DNA of 64,000 nucleotides, taken from positions 62,001 through 126,000 of the forward strand of contig NZ_FNDQ01000002.1 of NCBI RefSeq assembly GCF_900099675.1, in the 5' to 3' direction. A model generated the notes under the pieces. The model did not search any database. It saw only the letters and a list, made by a program, of their open reading frames with translations, and was not told the DNA's origin. Both the position numbers and the translations under genes were made by a program. Positions 55,948 through 64,000 of this stretch are shown in pieces. The DNA comes from Myroides phaeus. GTDB taxonomy: Bacteria; Bacteroidota; Bacteroidia; Flavobacteriales; Flavobacteriaceae. The number at the start of each line of letters is the position of its first letter. The stretch's first letter is position 1.

Positions 55948-56818
55948 AAATGAAAATGTGTATAACCAACATATCGCAATAGAATTGCCATATAATATAG
56001 AGTTATACATTAAGAGAGAAGACTTATTGCATGAAGAGGTTTCTGGAAATAAATTTAGAAAGTTAAAATACAATATTGCTAAAGCGAAAGAGTTAGGATA
56101 TAATAAACTATTGACATTTGGAGGTGCTTACTCAAATCATATTGCCGCGACAGCAGCAGCAGGTAGAATTTGTGGCATTGATACAATAGGAATTATTAGA
56201 GGAGAAGAGCTGGCAACGAAGTACAAGGATAACCATACTTTAAGTAAAGCAGTAAATGATGGAATGGAGCTTGGCTTTTTATCGCGTTCAGATTACCGAT
56301 TAAAGAACGAAGAAGAAGTAATTAATCGTTTGCATACTCAATATGGAGACTTTTATTTAGTGCCTGAAGGAGGTACAAATATGGAGGCTATAAGAGGTAC
56401 CGAAGAAATTTTAAAACCAACAGATTGTGATTTTGATTATGTTTGTACTGCCGTAGGAACAGGGGGTACTATTGCAGGAATTATTAATAGTTCACAAGCA
56501 CATCAAACTGTATTAGGGTTTCCTGCTTTGAAAGGAGAATTCTTATATAACGATATAAAACTGTATACTGATAGAACAAATTGGGACTTAATAATAGACT
56601 ATCACTTTGGAGGCTATGCTAAATATACAGATGAGTTAATCACTTTTATAAAGGGTTTTCAAGAAGAAACTGGAGTGCTTTTAGATCCTATTTATACAGG
56701 GAAAATGATGTTTGGAGTAATTCAGAAAATTAAAGAAGGTTACTTTAAAGAAGGAAGTAAAATACTTGCAATTCACACAGGTGGATTACAAGGGTGGAGT
56801 AGTAAAATTAAAAATTAG
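55940..56818 (+). CDS. PLP-dependent deaminase/desulfhydrase (ACC deaminase / D-cysteine desulfhydrase family)
   Basis: The family opens small amino acids such as 1-aminocyclopropane-1-carboxylate or D-cysteine. The 292-residue product is shorter than typical members (about 330). Visible are I-K-R-E-D-L near 24-29, S-G-N-K-F-R-K near 35-41 with Lys38 as PLP anchor, F-G-G-A-Y-S-N-H near 60-67, and G-T-G-G-T-I-A-G near 173-180. The substrate cannot be told from sequence. It overlaps the small HExxH gene and precedes the LysM lipoprotein gene by 12 bases, forming an operon. Confidence 0.85.
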   Translation: MFENENVYNQHIAIELPYNIELYIKREDLLHEEVSGNKFRKLKYNIAKAKELGYNKLLTFGGAYSNHIAATAAAGRICGIDTIGIIRGEELATKYKDNHTLSKAVNDGMELGFLSRSDYRLKNEEEVINRLHTQYGDFYLVPEGGTNMEAIRGTEEILKPTDCDFDYVCTAVGTGGTIAGIINSSQAHQTVLGFPALKGEFLYNDIKLYTDRTNWDLIIDYHFGGYAKYTDELITFIKGFQEETGVLLDPIYTGKMMFGVIQKIKEGYFKEGSKILAIHTGGLQGWSSKIKN

Positions 56819-56830
56819 CAACATTTATTT

Positions 56831-57706
56831 ATGTTAAGAAAAATCGGCTTTTTATTTTGTATTGTTTTATTTGTTAACTGTGGAAGCAAAAAGAGCACAT
56901 TAACAGGGAAAAAAATAAAAGAGAAGGAATTAGTGTCTAAGACACAGTATAGAACACAACTGAAGAAAGTTGAGGTAGAGCGAAAAAAAGAGGAACGAGA
57001 GATTTTAGAAGCTACTTCGAGATTAAGTGTAACAACTGACATGATTAGAGATTATATCATTAAATATAAAGATGTAGCAAAATCAAATATGACTGAACAT
57101 GGAATACCTGCGAGTATTACTTTAGCTCAAGGGGTGTTAGAATCAGGATCAGGACAAGGAACATTAAGTAGAAATGCAAATAACCACTTTGGAATTAAAT
57201 GCCATCAAGGTTGGGAAGGGGAGTCAGTACGTCATACAGATGATGCTCCTGACGAATGTTTTAGAAAATATGCTAATCCAGAAGAGTCATATCGCGATCA
57301 TTCACTTTTCTTAGTTGGTCGTTCACGTTATAACGATTTATTCAGATTAGAGAAGGATGATTATAAAGGTTGGGCACATGGGCTTAAAAAGGCAGGCTAT
57401 GCTACAGATCCACGCTATGCAGATAAGTTAATTAGTATAATAGAACGTTATTCTTTATATGATTATGATATTGAGGTAGTTGGTAAAAGATCAACAGCCG
57501 CTGTTGTAGTTTCAGAACCAACTACTCCAGTAAAAGAAACAAATAAACCTACGGTTGCGTCTAAGAAAAATCAACACGTAGTACAAAAAGGAGAGACGTT
57601 ATATTCTATTTCTAAAAAATATAATATGACAGTAGCTCAAGTACAAAAGATAAATAAGCTATCAAGTACATCACTTTCAATCGGACAAATTTTAAAATTA
57701 AAATAA
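56831..57706 (+). CDS. Glucosaminidase-LysM lipoprotein (peptidoglycan hydrolase)
   Basis: The 291-residue product has a lipoprotein signal peptide (F-V-N-C, Cys17) then K-K-S-T, which argues for a periplasmic location. A glucosaminidase domain (about 70-215) shows [18 protein letters not shown] near 93-110 with the catalytic Glu, and N-H-F-G-I-K-C near 120. One LysM domain at the C-terminus (about 248-291) begins [13 protein letters not shown]. It cuts glycan strands during cell-wall remodelling. Its stop is one base before the hemL start. Confidence 0.92.
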   Translation: MLRKIGFLFCIVLFVNCGSKKSTLTGKKIKEKELVSKTQYRTQLKKVEVERKKEEREILEATSRLSVTTDMIRDYIIKYKDVAKSNMTEHGIPASITLAQGVLESGSGQGTLSRNANNHFGIKCHQGWEGESVRHTDDAPDECFRKYANPEESYRDHSLFLVGRSRYNDLFRLEKDDYKGWAHGLKKAGYATDPRYADKLISIIERYSLYDYDIEVVGKRSTAAVVVSEPTTPVKETNKPTVASKKNQHVVQKGETLYSISKKYNMTVAQVQKINKLSSTSLSIGQILKLK

Positions 57707-57707
57707 T

Positions 57708-58988
57708 ATGTTATACCAAAGAAGTAGTAAGCTTTTTGCAGAGGCTGAAAAAGTAATTCCAGGAGGGGTGAATTCACCTGTAAGAGCTTTTAAATCTGTA
57801 GGAGGAACTCCAATTTTTGTAAAAGAAGCTAAAGGTGCTTATTTATACGATGAAGATGGTAACAGGTTAATTGATTATATAAATTCTTGGGGACCTATGA
57901 TTTTAGGTCATGCTTATGCTCCTGTAGTAGAGGCAGTAATAGAAAAAGCTAAATTGGGTACTTCATTTGGAATGCCAACAGAAATCGAAACAAAGATTGC
58001 TGAGTTAGCTGTTTCTATGGTTCCTAATATAGATAAAATTAGATTTGTAAACTCTGGTACAGAGGCTTGTATGAGTGCTATTCGTTTAGCAAGAGGATAC
58101 ACAGATCGCGAGAAGATTATTAAGTTTAAAGGATGCTATCACGGACACTCTGATTCTTTTTTGATTTCAGCAGGTAGTGGTGCGGTTACTTTTGGCTCTC
58201 CTAATAGTCCTGGTGTAACAGCTGGAACGGCTAAAGATACATTATTAGCTAATTATAACGATTTAGCAAATGTAGAGTCAATCTTAAAAGCTAATGAAGG
58301 AGAAGTAGCTGCAATCATAGTAGAACCAGTTGCTGGTAATATGGGATGTGTGCCTCCTCAAAAAGGATTTTTAGAAGGACTAAGAGCATTATGTAATACA
58401 TATGGCGCTCTTTTAATTTTTGATGAGGTAATGACAGGATTCCGTTTATCTAAAGGAGGAGCTCAAGAGTTATTTGGTGTAAATGCAGATATAGTTACTT
58501 TCGGAAAAGTTATTGGAGGGGGACTTCCAGTAGGTGCTTTTGCAGCAAGAAAAGAAATTATGGATTACTTAGCGCCAGTAGGACCAGTTTATCAAGCAGG
58601 AACATTGTCAGGAAATCCATTAGCTATGGCTGCAGGATTAACAATGTTACAAGAGATAAATAAAGATGCGGAGTTGTTTAATCGTTTGGAAGAAAAGACA
58701 GCTTACCTTGAAAAGGGAATGCGTAAAGTACTTACTGATAATAATGTACCATTTACAATTAACAGAGTAGGATCAATGATTTCTGTATTCTTTGATGAAA
58801 GAGAAGTTGTGGATTTCGAAACAGCTGGTTTTGGAAATAATGATACATTTAAAAAGTTCTTCCATGGCTTATTAGCAGAAGGGGTTTATATTGCTCCATC
58901 ATCATACGAAACGTGGTTTATCACTGATGCATTAACGTATGAAGATTTAGATTATACAATTAATGCTGTAAACAAGATTTTCTCTTAA
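57708..58988 (+). CDS. hemL: Glutamate-1-semialdehyde 2,1-aminomutase
   Basis: HemL converts glutamate-1-semialdehyde to 5-aminolevulinate for heme synthesis. The 426-residue product is a class III PLP aminotransferase-type enzyme. Visible are P-G-G-V-N-S-P-V-R near 18-26, G-H-A-Y near 68, S-G-T-E-A near 119, Y-H-G-H near 144, I-F-D-E-V-M-T-G-F near 238 and the PLP Lys267 in [12 protein letters not shown]. Heme is needed for the di-heme enzyme at 9890 and other cytochromes. A terminator follows. Confidence 0.97.
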   Translation: MLYQRSSKLFAEAEKVIPGGVNSPVRAFKSVGGTPIFVKEAKGAYLYDEDGNRLIDYINSWGPMILGHAYAPVVEAVIEKAKLGTSFGMPTEIETKIAELAVSMVPNIDKIRFVNSGTEACMSAIRLARGYTDREKIIKFKGCYHGHSDSFLISAGSGAVTFGSPNSPGVTAGTAKDTLLANYNDLANVESILKANEGEVAAIIVEPVAGNMGCVPPQKGFLEGLRALCNTYGALLIFDEVMTGFRLSKGGAQELFGVNADIVTFGKVIGGGLPVGAFAARKEIMDYLAPVGPVYQAGTLSGNPLAMAAGLTMLQEINKDAELFNRLEEKTAYLEKGMRKVLTDNNVPFTINRVGSMISVFFDEREVVDFETAGFGNNDTFKKFFHGLLAEGVYIAPSSYETWFITDALTYEDLDYTINAVNKIFS

Positions 58989-59008
58989 TCCTTACAGTTA
59001 TAAAATAC

Positions 59009-59043
59009 AAAAGCTCCTCTTTTAATTAAGAGGAGCTTTTTTT
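59009..59043. terminator. Terminator after hemL
   Basis: AAAAGCTCCTCTT (59009-59021) pairs with AAGAGGAGCTTTT (59028-59040), followed by a T-run. Confidence 0.85.
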
Positions 59044-59109
59044 GTGATATATGTATTAAATAAAAAGCTACATATGGTTGATATTGCTTTATGTGTTATA
59101 GGTATTAAG

Positions 59110-59211
59110 TTCGACACAAGTTCGACATTTCTCCCACATTCCTTCGAAAAAAAGGCTTATTTCCGAAGGAATGTGGGAGAAATGTCGAAGGAATGTCGAA
59201 TTTGGTCTTAA
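59110..59211. repeat. Repeat element C: long hairpin with 11-bp-phased units
   Basis: The core at 59143-59167 starts TTCGAAA and ends TTTCCGAA. Left 11-bp units are at 59110 (TTCGACA), 59121 (TTCGACA) and 59132 (TCCCACA). Right units, as reverse complements, are at 59168-59178 (TCCCACA), 59179-59189 (TTCGACA) and 59190-59200 (TTCGACA). The two inner units pair perfectly, so with the core the stem runs 26 bp (59121-59146 with 59164-59189). The element lies 3' of both convergent genes hemL and rnhB, ending about 9 bases from the rnhB stop. Confidence 0.9.
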
Positions 59212-59219
59212 CGAAGCTT

Positions 59220-59819
59220 TTATAAATCTAATTTTAATTGTTCAGGTAGAAGTTTAAAAGACATTCTATGATACTTACAAGGACCATATTTTCTAATAGC
59301 GTCTCTGTGTTCTTTTGTAGGGTATCCTTTATTCTTTTTCCAATTGTACATTGGAAATTCTTCGTGTATTTTATCCATATAATCGTCTCTATATGTTTTA
59401 GCAAGAATAGAGGCAGCAGCCAAACTTAGATACTTCATATCTCCTTTAACAATTGTTTCGTGAGGAATATTTGGAATAGCCGTAAACTTATTTCCATCTA
59501 CAATTAAGAACTCGGGTTGTGGATCTAATGCCAATACAGAATCTTGCATTCCTTTAATTGAAGCGTGTAAAATATTTAGATCTTCAATAATCGCTTCAGA
59601 AATATGTGTTACTTTATAAGTAAGTGCTTTTTCTTCAATCAGCTCTCTAAGAGAATAGCGAAGTTTAGCTGTGATTTTTTTAGAGTCATTTACAAATTCA
59701 TTCTCAAAATCCTTTGGTAATATAACAGCAGCAGCTGTAACGGGACCTGCAATACATCCACGGCCAGCTTCGTCAGTTCCGGCTTCAAGTATAAGTCCAG
59801 AAAAATTCTTTAATAACAT
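59220..59819 (-). CDS. rnhB: Ribonuclease HII
   Basis: RNase HII removes single ribonucleotides from DNA and RNA-DNA hybrids. From ATG 59819 the product has 199 residues, with the catalytic motif [13 protein letters not shown] near 14-26, D-S-K-K-I near 46 and A-A-S-I-L-A-K near 135. An upstream ATG at 59840 lies inside the -7 box TATCTTTG and is rejected. Its stop is about 20 bases from the outermost paired unit of repeat element C. Confidence 0.95.
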   Translation of the reverse strand: MLLKNFSGLILEAGTDEAGRGCIAGPVTAAAVILPKDFENEFVNDSKKITAKLRYSLRELIEEKALTYKVTHISEAIIEDLNILHASIKGMQDSVLALDPQPEFLIVDGNKFTAIPNIPHETIVKGDMKYLSLAAASILAKTYRDDYMDKIHEEFPMYNWKKNKGYPTKEHRDAIRKYGPCKYHRMSFKLLPEQLKLDL

Positions 59820-59837
59820 ATTTATGATTTGGAGTAG

Positions 59838-59845
59838 CAAAGATA
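59838..59845 (-). promoter_or_regulatory. rnhB promoter -7 box
   Basis: On the minus strand TATCTTTG matches TAnnTTTG and lies 18 bp before the chosen rnhB start. It overlaps the alternative start at 59840, which decides the start choice. Confidence 0.65.
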
Positions 59846-60163
59846 AAAGTCTTTATGAAATGTTATGTAAGCGTATTAGAAGCTTTTGTTGTTAAAGTTA
59901 AAGGTTGTTTTAGTTTTTTTTATCTTAATGTTAAAAATTACAACATGAGATTTTTTTTGTTTAGAAAAAATTAATCTTCTCAATTAACGAATTCTTTTCT
60001 TTATAATGAGAATAATGAGTAAAGTGTATTTATTTGTCATTATTTGTGTTTTAGTTGGTATTTAGTTATGCTTTGAAAAGCTCCTTAAAGTTAATAAACA
60101 TAAGGGTTTGTTAGTTTTTAGATTACTTTTTTAAGTTTGTGTACTAACTAATTCAATTTAATA
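59846..60163. other. Upstream region of the SusCD pair
   Basis: AT-rich with long T runs. It contains the susC promoter at 60107-60139, a transcript leader of about 20 nt and no other gene. Confidence 0.6.
60107..60139 (+). promoter_or_regulatory. susC promoter
   Basis: TTTG (60107-60110), a 21-bp spacer and TAAGTTTG (60132-60139) match the consensus. Confidence 0.7.
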
Positions 60164-63100
60164 ATGATATCAAAGTTTAAGTGGACTTTAGCACTAATCT
60201 TAGTGCTATTTGTGCAGATTTCTTTTGCACAAACGAAAACACTATCTGGTGTTGTTACTGACGGTGATTTTCCTTTACCAGGGGTTACTGTTGTAATTAA
60301 AGGAACACAAGATGGGTTACAAACAGATTTCGATGGAAAATATTCCATTGTTGTAAAACAAGGACAAATTGTAACATTCTCATTTATTGGAATGGCAGAT
60401 GTTGAGTATAAGGTAGGAGCTTCTACTACTCATAATGTTGTTATGAAATCAGATGAAGAAATGTTAGAAGAGGTTGTAGTATTGGCTTACGGTCAAACTA
60501 AAACTAAAAATGAAGTTACAGGAAACGTTGTTGCTGTTAAAGGAGATGTAGTAGCTCAAACTCCAGTAGCATCTGTTGACCAAGCTTTACAAGGGCGTGT
60601 AGCAGGACTTCAAATTGCTACAACTTCTGGTTCACCAGGAGCGCAACAAAATATTAGAATTCGTGGTCGTAACTCTATGTCTGCGACGAACGAACCATTA
60701 TATGTGATTGATGGAATGCCTATTATCACTGATAACTTATCAGGAGATTCTAAAGGAACAAGTTTATCTGCATTATCTGGAATTAACAGTGATGATATTG
60801 AATCAATGACTGTATTAAAAGATGCTGCTGCTACTGCTGCTTATGGTGCACGTGGTGGTAATGGAGTAATCTTAATTACTACGAAAAAAGGTAAAAGAGG
60901 AGAACCTTCTTATACTTTTAAATCATCTATAGGTATTCAAAATTTTGCTCGTAAAGGACCTAAATTTTTAACTGGTGAACAGAAAAAAGAATTATGGTTA
61001 GAGGCTAATTATAATACTTATGGAGCAAAAGAAGGATTTACTAAGGAAGAAGCTTTTGATTGGTATATTAGTGAAGATGGTTACGGGCCAAAGAATGCAT
61101 TATCTCAATGGGTTGCTAATGGATCTCAAAATTATGACTGGAGAGATGCAGTACAAAATAAAAATGCAATTATGTCTTCAATTAGCTTAGGTGTTAATGG
61201 AGGAGATGATAGAGGTTCTTATTACGCAAGTTTAGGACACGATAAATATGAAGGTGTTGTTATCGGTACTGACTTTAGAAAAGTAACAGGATCATTTACT
61301 ATGAATCGTAAATTAAATGAAAAACTTGATTTAACGGTTGGTGCAAATGTTTCTAATATTAAACAAAATGGTATTCCAGAAGGAGGGGCTTATTTTTCTA
61401 ACCCTAACTTAACTGGTATGTTTATGAGTCCATGGACAGCAATTTATAATGCAGATGGAACACCAAATTTAAATACATCAGCAGGTCTTCATAACTCAAT
61501 TTACACTATGGCAAATAATGTAAATGAGAATGATGTTACACGTGTTATTTCAAACAATAGTTTAGGGTATAAAATTTTAGATAACTTAAAATTTGAGTCT
61601 AAAATTGGTTTAGATTATACTTTAGCTAATTACAAAATGTTTGCAAATCCAGTACATGGAGATGGGTTAGCTTATAAAGGTTCTTCAAGTCAAAATGAAA
61701 GAAGAATTTTCAACTACGTTTGGCAAAACTCTTTAGACTATAGATTTTATTTAGGAGATTCTCACCGTTTTAATGTAAAAGCGTTAGTAGAGTATCAAAA
61801 AAATAAACTGAACGAATTAGAAGGCCGTGGTGAGGTTCTTCCTCCGGGAATGAACAGTTTAGGTACTGCTGCTGCTAATTACAGTGCATATGGTAACTTT
61901 TATGACTGGTCACAGTTTAGTTATTTAGGTATGTTAAACTATGATTACCAAAACCGTTATTTATTAGATGTTACTTTCCGTAGAGAAGGTTCTTCAAGAT
62001 TTTCTGAAGATGACAGATGGGGTAATTTCTATGCAGTAGGTGGGGCTTGGAACATTAGTTCAGAAACATTTATGCAGAATGCTTTTGCTGTAAGTTTATT
62101 GCGTTTAAGAGCATCTTACGGGACAACAGGTAACTCTTCTATTAGCCCTAACTTGTTTATGCAACAAATGGAAGCAGGTACTTATAATAATGAATCAGCT
62201 TTATTGTCTTCTCGTTACGGAGGACCATTAGGATGGGAGAAACAAGAGAAATTTGACGCAGGTGTTGAATTCGGTTTCTTTAATAATAGATTATCTGGTA
62301 GTTTAACTTACTACAAAAGTAAGAGTAAAGACTTATTATATGCAGTGCCATTATCTCTAACTTCTGGTTATGATTCACAATGGACTAATATTGGAGATTT
62401 AACAAACACTGGTTTTGAGGCTGAATTAAATGTTGATATTTTCAGAGGAGATGATTTTAATTGGTCTGTTGGTGCAAACGTTGGTACAGTTAAGAATGAA
62501 GTAACGCGTATGCCTATTGTTAAAGGAGAGCGTTTAGAAGTATTATCAAGTTTCACAGGTACAGTAGAAGGAAAGCCTTATGCTACTTGGTATTTACCTG
62601 AATATGCTGGAGTAGATCCTCAAACAGGAAGTGCTTTATGGTATGCTGCAGATGGTAACACAACAGCTGTTTATTCTAATGCTGAAAAACGTTTCCAAAA
62701 TACAAGTGCTTTACCTAAAGTTACTGGAGGTTTCAATACTCACGTTGATTTTAAAGGATTCTATTTAGATGCTTTATTCTCATTTGCTACAGGATATTCT
62801 GTATATGATTCATGGTCAGGTTTTACTAATTCTAATGCAAAAACATCTATTTATACTTACAATGGTACAACTGAGTTAATGGATAGATGGCAAAAGCCTG
62901 GAGACATTACAGATGTTCCTAAATTAAGTACAGCAAGTTCTTCTAAATATACTTCACCAAGTACAAGATGGTTGTATAAAGGAGATCATATTAGATTGAG
63001 ACAAGTAACATTTGGTTATAATTTAAGCAAACAAGCTGTTAAGTCTATCGGAGTTGATGCTATTAATATTTCTATGGCAGCGATGAATCCATTTGTATGG

Positions 63101-63211
63101 GTAAAAGACAGTAGATTGAAATGGGATCCAGAGGTTGATTCTTCTGGTTATATTGAGTTAGCTACTCCTCCATTAAAATCAGTAGTGTTTACTTTAAACG
63201 TTAAATTTTAA
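60164..63211 (+). CDS. SusC/RagA-family TonB-linked outer-membrane protein
   Basis: SusC proteins form TonB-driven channels that work with a SusD lid for nutrient uptake. The 1015-residue product has a signal peptide ending S-F-A-Q (about 22). A carboxypeptidase-regulatory-like domain follows (L-S-G-V-V-T-D-G near 28), then the plug with V-A-G-L-Q-I near 145 and R-I-R-G-R-N-S-M near 165. The SusC signature E-P-L-Y-V-I-D-G-M-P-I is near 178-188, and D-A-A-A-T-A-A-Y-G-A-R-G-G-N-G-V-I near 217-233. The barrel fills the rest and ends L-N-V-K-F. A susD gene follows at once. No glycoside hydrolase is visible, so the substrate is unknown. Confidence 0.95.
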   Translation: MISKFKWTLALILVLFVQISFAQTKTLSGVVTDGDFPLPGVTVVIKGTQDGLQTDFDGKYSIVVKQGQIVTFSFIGMADVEYKVGASTTHNVVMKSDEEMLEEVVVLAYGQTKTKNEVTGNVVAVKGDVVAQTPVASVDQALQGRVAGLQIATTSGSPGAQQNIRIRGRNSMSATNEPLYVIDGMPIITDNLSGDSKGTSLSALSGINSDDIESMTVLKDAAATAAYGARGGNGVILITTKKGKRGEPSYTFKSSIGIQNFARKGPKFLTGEQKKELWLEANYNTYGAKEGFTKEEAFDWYISEDGYGPKNALSQWVANGSQNYDWRDAVQNKNAIMSSISLGVNGGDDRGSYYASLGHDKYEGVVIGTDFRKVTGSFTMNRKLNEKLDLTVGANVSNIKQNGIPEGGAYFSNPNLTGMFMSPWTAIYNADGTPNLNTSAGLHNSIYTMANNVNENDVTRVISNNSLGYKILDNLKFESKIGLDYTLANYKMFANPVHGDGLAYKGSSSQNERRIFNYVWQNSLDYRFYLGDSHRFNVKALVEYQKNKLNELEGRGEVLPPGMNSLGTAAANYSAYGNFYDWSQFSYLGMLNYDYQNRYLLDVTFRREGSSRFSEDDRWGNFYAVGGAWNISSETFMQNAFAVSLLRLRASYGTTGNSSISPNLFMQQMEAGTYNNESALLSSRYGGPLGWEKQEKFDAGVEFGFFNNRLSGSLTYYKSKSKDLLYAVPLSLTSGYDSQWTNIGDLTNTGFEAELNVDIFRGDDFNWSVGANVGTVKNEVTRMPIVKGERLEVLSSFTGTVEGKPYATWYLPEYAGVDPQTGSALWYAADGNTTAVYSNAEKRFQNTSALPKVTGGFNTHVDFKGFYLDALFSFATGYSVYDSWSGFTNSNAKTSIYTYNGTTELMDRWQKPGDITDVPKLSTASSSKYTSPSTRWLYKGDHIRLRQVTFGYNLSKQAVKSIGVDAINISMAAMNPFVWVKDSRLKWDPEVDSSGYIELATPPLKSVVFTLNVKF

Positions 63212-63214
63212 GAA

Positions 63215-64000
63215 ATGAAAAGATTATTTAGAATATTATATATTGCTGGTTTTCTTACGCTTGGAGTAACATCTTTTACTTCTTGTTCGTTAGATCCAAA
63301 GCAGTCTAATTACCAAGATGGTGAGGAACCAATTACTTCTTCAGAACAGTTATTAGCGACGTTGAACGGTGCGTATGCACGTATGACTAATTCAGCTTAT
63401 TATGGAAGAGACATTATTGCTTTTTCTGAAGCAAGATCTGAATATATGTACTCTACAAATGCAACAGGGCGTTTTGGTTCAATTTCTGAAGGTACTGTTC
63501 AGCCGACACATAATTATTCTGTAGATACTTGGAAACAGATTTACAAAACAATTACAAACGCAAATAGAGTAATTGAAGCTAATCAAGTTGATGGTAATAA
63601 AGTTAACTATTATAAAGGTCAAGCTTATATTCTTAGAGCTTTAGGACATTTTGATTTAGTTAGAATTTACGGTCAACAATATGTTGATGGTAAGGGGTTA
63701 GTTGGAATGGGTGTTCCATATAAGACGACTACTAGAGATGCTAACGAAGCAATTGCACGTTTGACAGTTAAAGAGAATTTAGATTTGATCTTTGCTGATT
63801 TAGAAAAAGGAATTGCTTTATTAGAGGAAAGTGCTCCTAAAGTAGGAGAAGCTACATCTTCTGTTCGTGCACGTATTAATTTAGCATCAGCTTACGGTTT
63901 TAAATCACGTATTGCCTTATTTGCTTCTCAGTTTGATAAAAGTTATTACGATGTTGTAATTACAGCTTCTGAAAAAGCAATTGATAGTTCAAAAAGACAA
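63215..64000 (+). CDS. SusD/RagB-family nutrient-binding lipoprotein (3' end outside window)
   Basis: The frame is open to the end of the window and gives 262 residues. A lipoprotein signal peptide ends S-F-T-S-C (Cys24). Family features are the helical N-terminal half with Y-K-T-I-T-N-A-N-R-V-I near 111-121, A-Y-I-L-R-A-L-G-H-F-D-L-V-R-I-Y-G near 138-154 and G-V-P near 168. It starts 3 bases after susC. Its stop is beyond position 64000. Confidence 0.93.
   Translation, partial: MKRLFRILYIAGFLTLGVTSFTSCSLDPKQSNYQDGEEPITSSEQLLATLNGAYARMTNSAYYGRDIIAFSEARSEYMYSTNATGRFGSISEGTVQPTHNYSVDTWKQIYKTITNANRVIEANQVDGNKVNYYKGQAYILRALGHFDLVRIYGQQYVDGKGLVGMGVPYKTTTRDANEAIARLTVKENLDLIFADLEKGIALLEESAPKVGEATSSVRARINLASAYGFKSRIALFASQFDKSYYDVVITASEKAIDSSKRQ

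Overview
This window is a stretch of chromosome from a low-GC member of the Bacteroidetes, class Flavobacteriia. The evidence is gldKLMN (type IX secretion and gliding), a SusC/SusD pair, a short RpoD-type sigma factor, many lipoproteins, and promoters with the phylum-specific -7 box TAnnTTTG paired with a TTTG-like -33 box. The gene set, including a trimethylamine monooxygenase close to the one described in Myroides profundi, fits Myroides or a near relative. I saw no prophage, insertion sequence, CRISPR array or integrase. The genus is an inference from protein resemblance.

Layout. 1-7.1 kb: the end of a CBS-domain protein, a GAF-type methionine sulfoxide reductase homologue, rpsO, pnp, tmm (trimethylamine to TMAO) and rpoD. 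7.1-10.9 kb: an accessory-looking locus with two paralogous small CNGKC membrane proteins flanking an AraC regulator, followed by an MbnP-like copper lipoprotein and an MbnH-like di-heme enzyme. 11-16.6 kb: lysS, a Pmp3-like peptide, lipB, rpe and groESL. 16.7-21.4 kb: a minus-strand operon miaB, sigma-54 activator, lptE, TPR protein and secG. 22.2-33.7 kb: topA, a ureohydrolase-fold protein with a degraded metal site, gldKLMN, a FAD oxidoreductase and an ABC-F protein. 33.8-36.1 kb: four copies of initiator tRNA-fMet, each with its own promoter and terminator, with a beta-barrel gene among them. 36.2-41.3 kb: era, der and an outer-membrane beta-barrel protein. 41.4-44.6 kb: a minus-strand operon of M23 peptidase, MerR-type regulator, LemA and two TPM proteins. 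44.8-49.1 kb: alaS, GSCFA and DUF4230 proteins. 49-55.4 kb: a long aromatic amino acid hydroxylase, an Ig-like lipoprotein, a DUF4136 lipoprotein and hutU. 55.6-59.8 kb: a small HExxH membrane protein, a PLP deaminase, a glucosaminidase-LysM lipoprotein, hemL and rnhB. 60.2 kb to the end: susC and the start of susD.

The most unusual signal is not a gene. Three intergenic elements (519-631, 21598-21711, 59110-59211) share one architecture: a 25-26 bp hairpin core flanked on both sides by tandem units of exactly 11 bp. Each unit starts with a 7-bp word of the form T-N-Y-S-A-S-W. The words differ between elements, yet the 11-bp phase is kept in all of them, including one whose arms do not pair. 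I do not recognise this family. The second notable region is the MbnP/MbnH locus: its two CNGKC paralogues have Cys at identical positions and both appear to start with a leaderless GTG.
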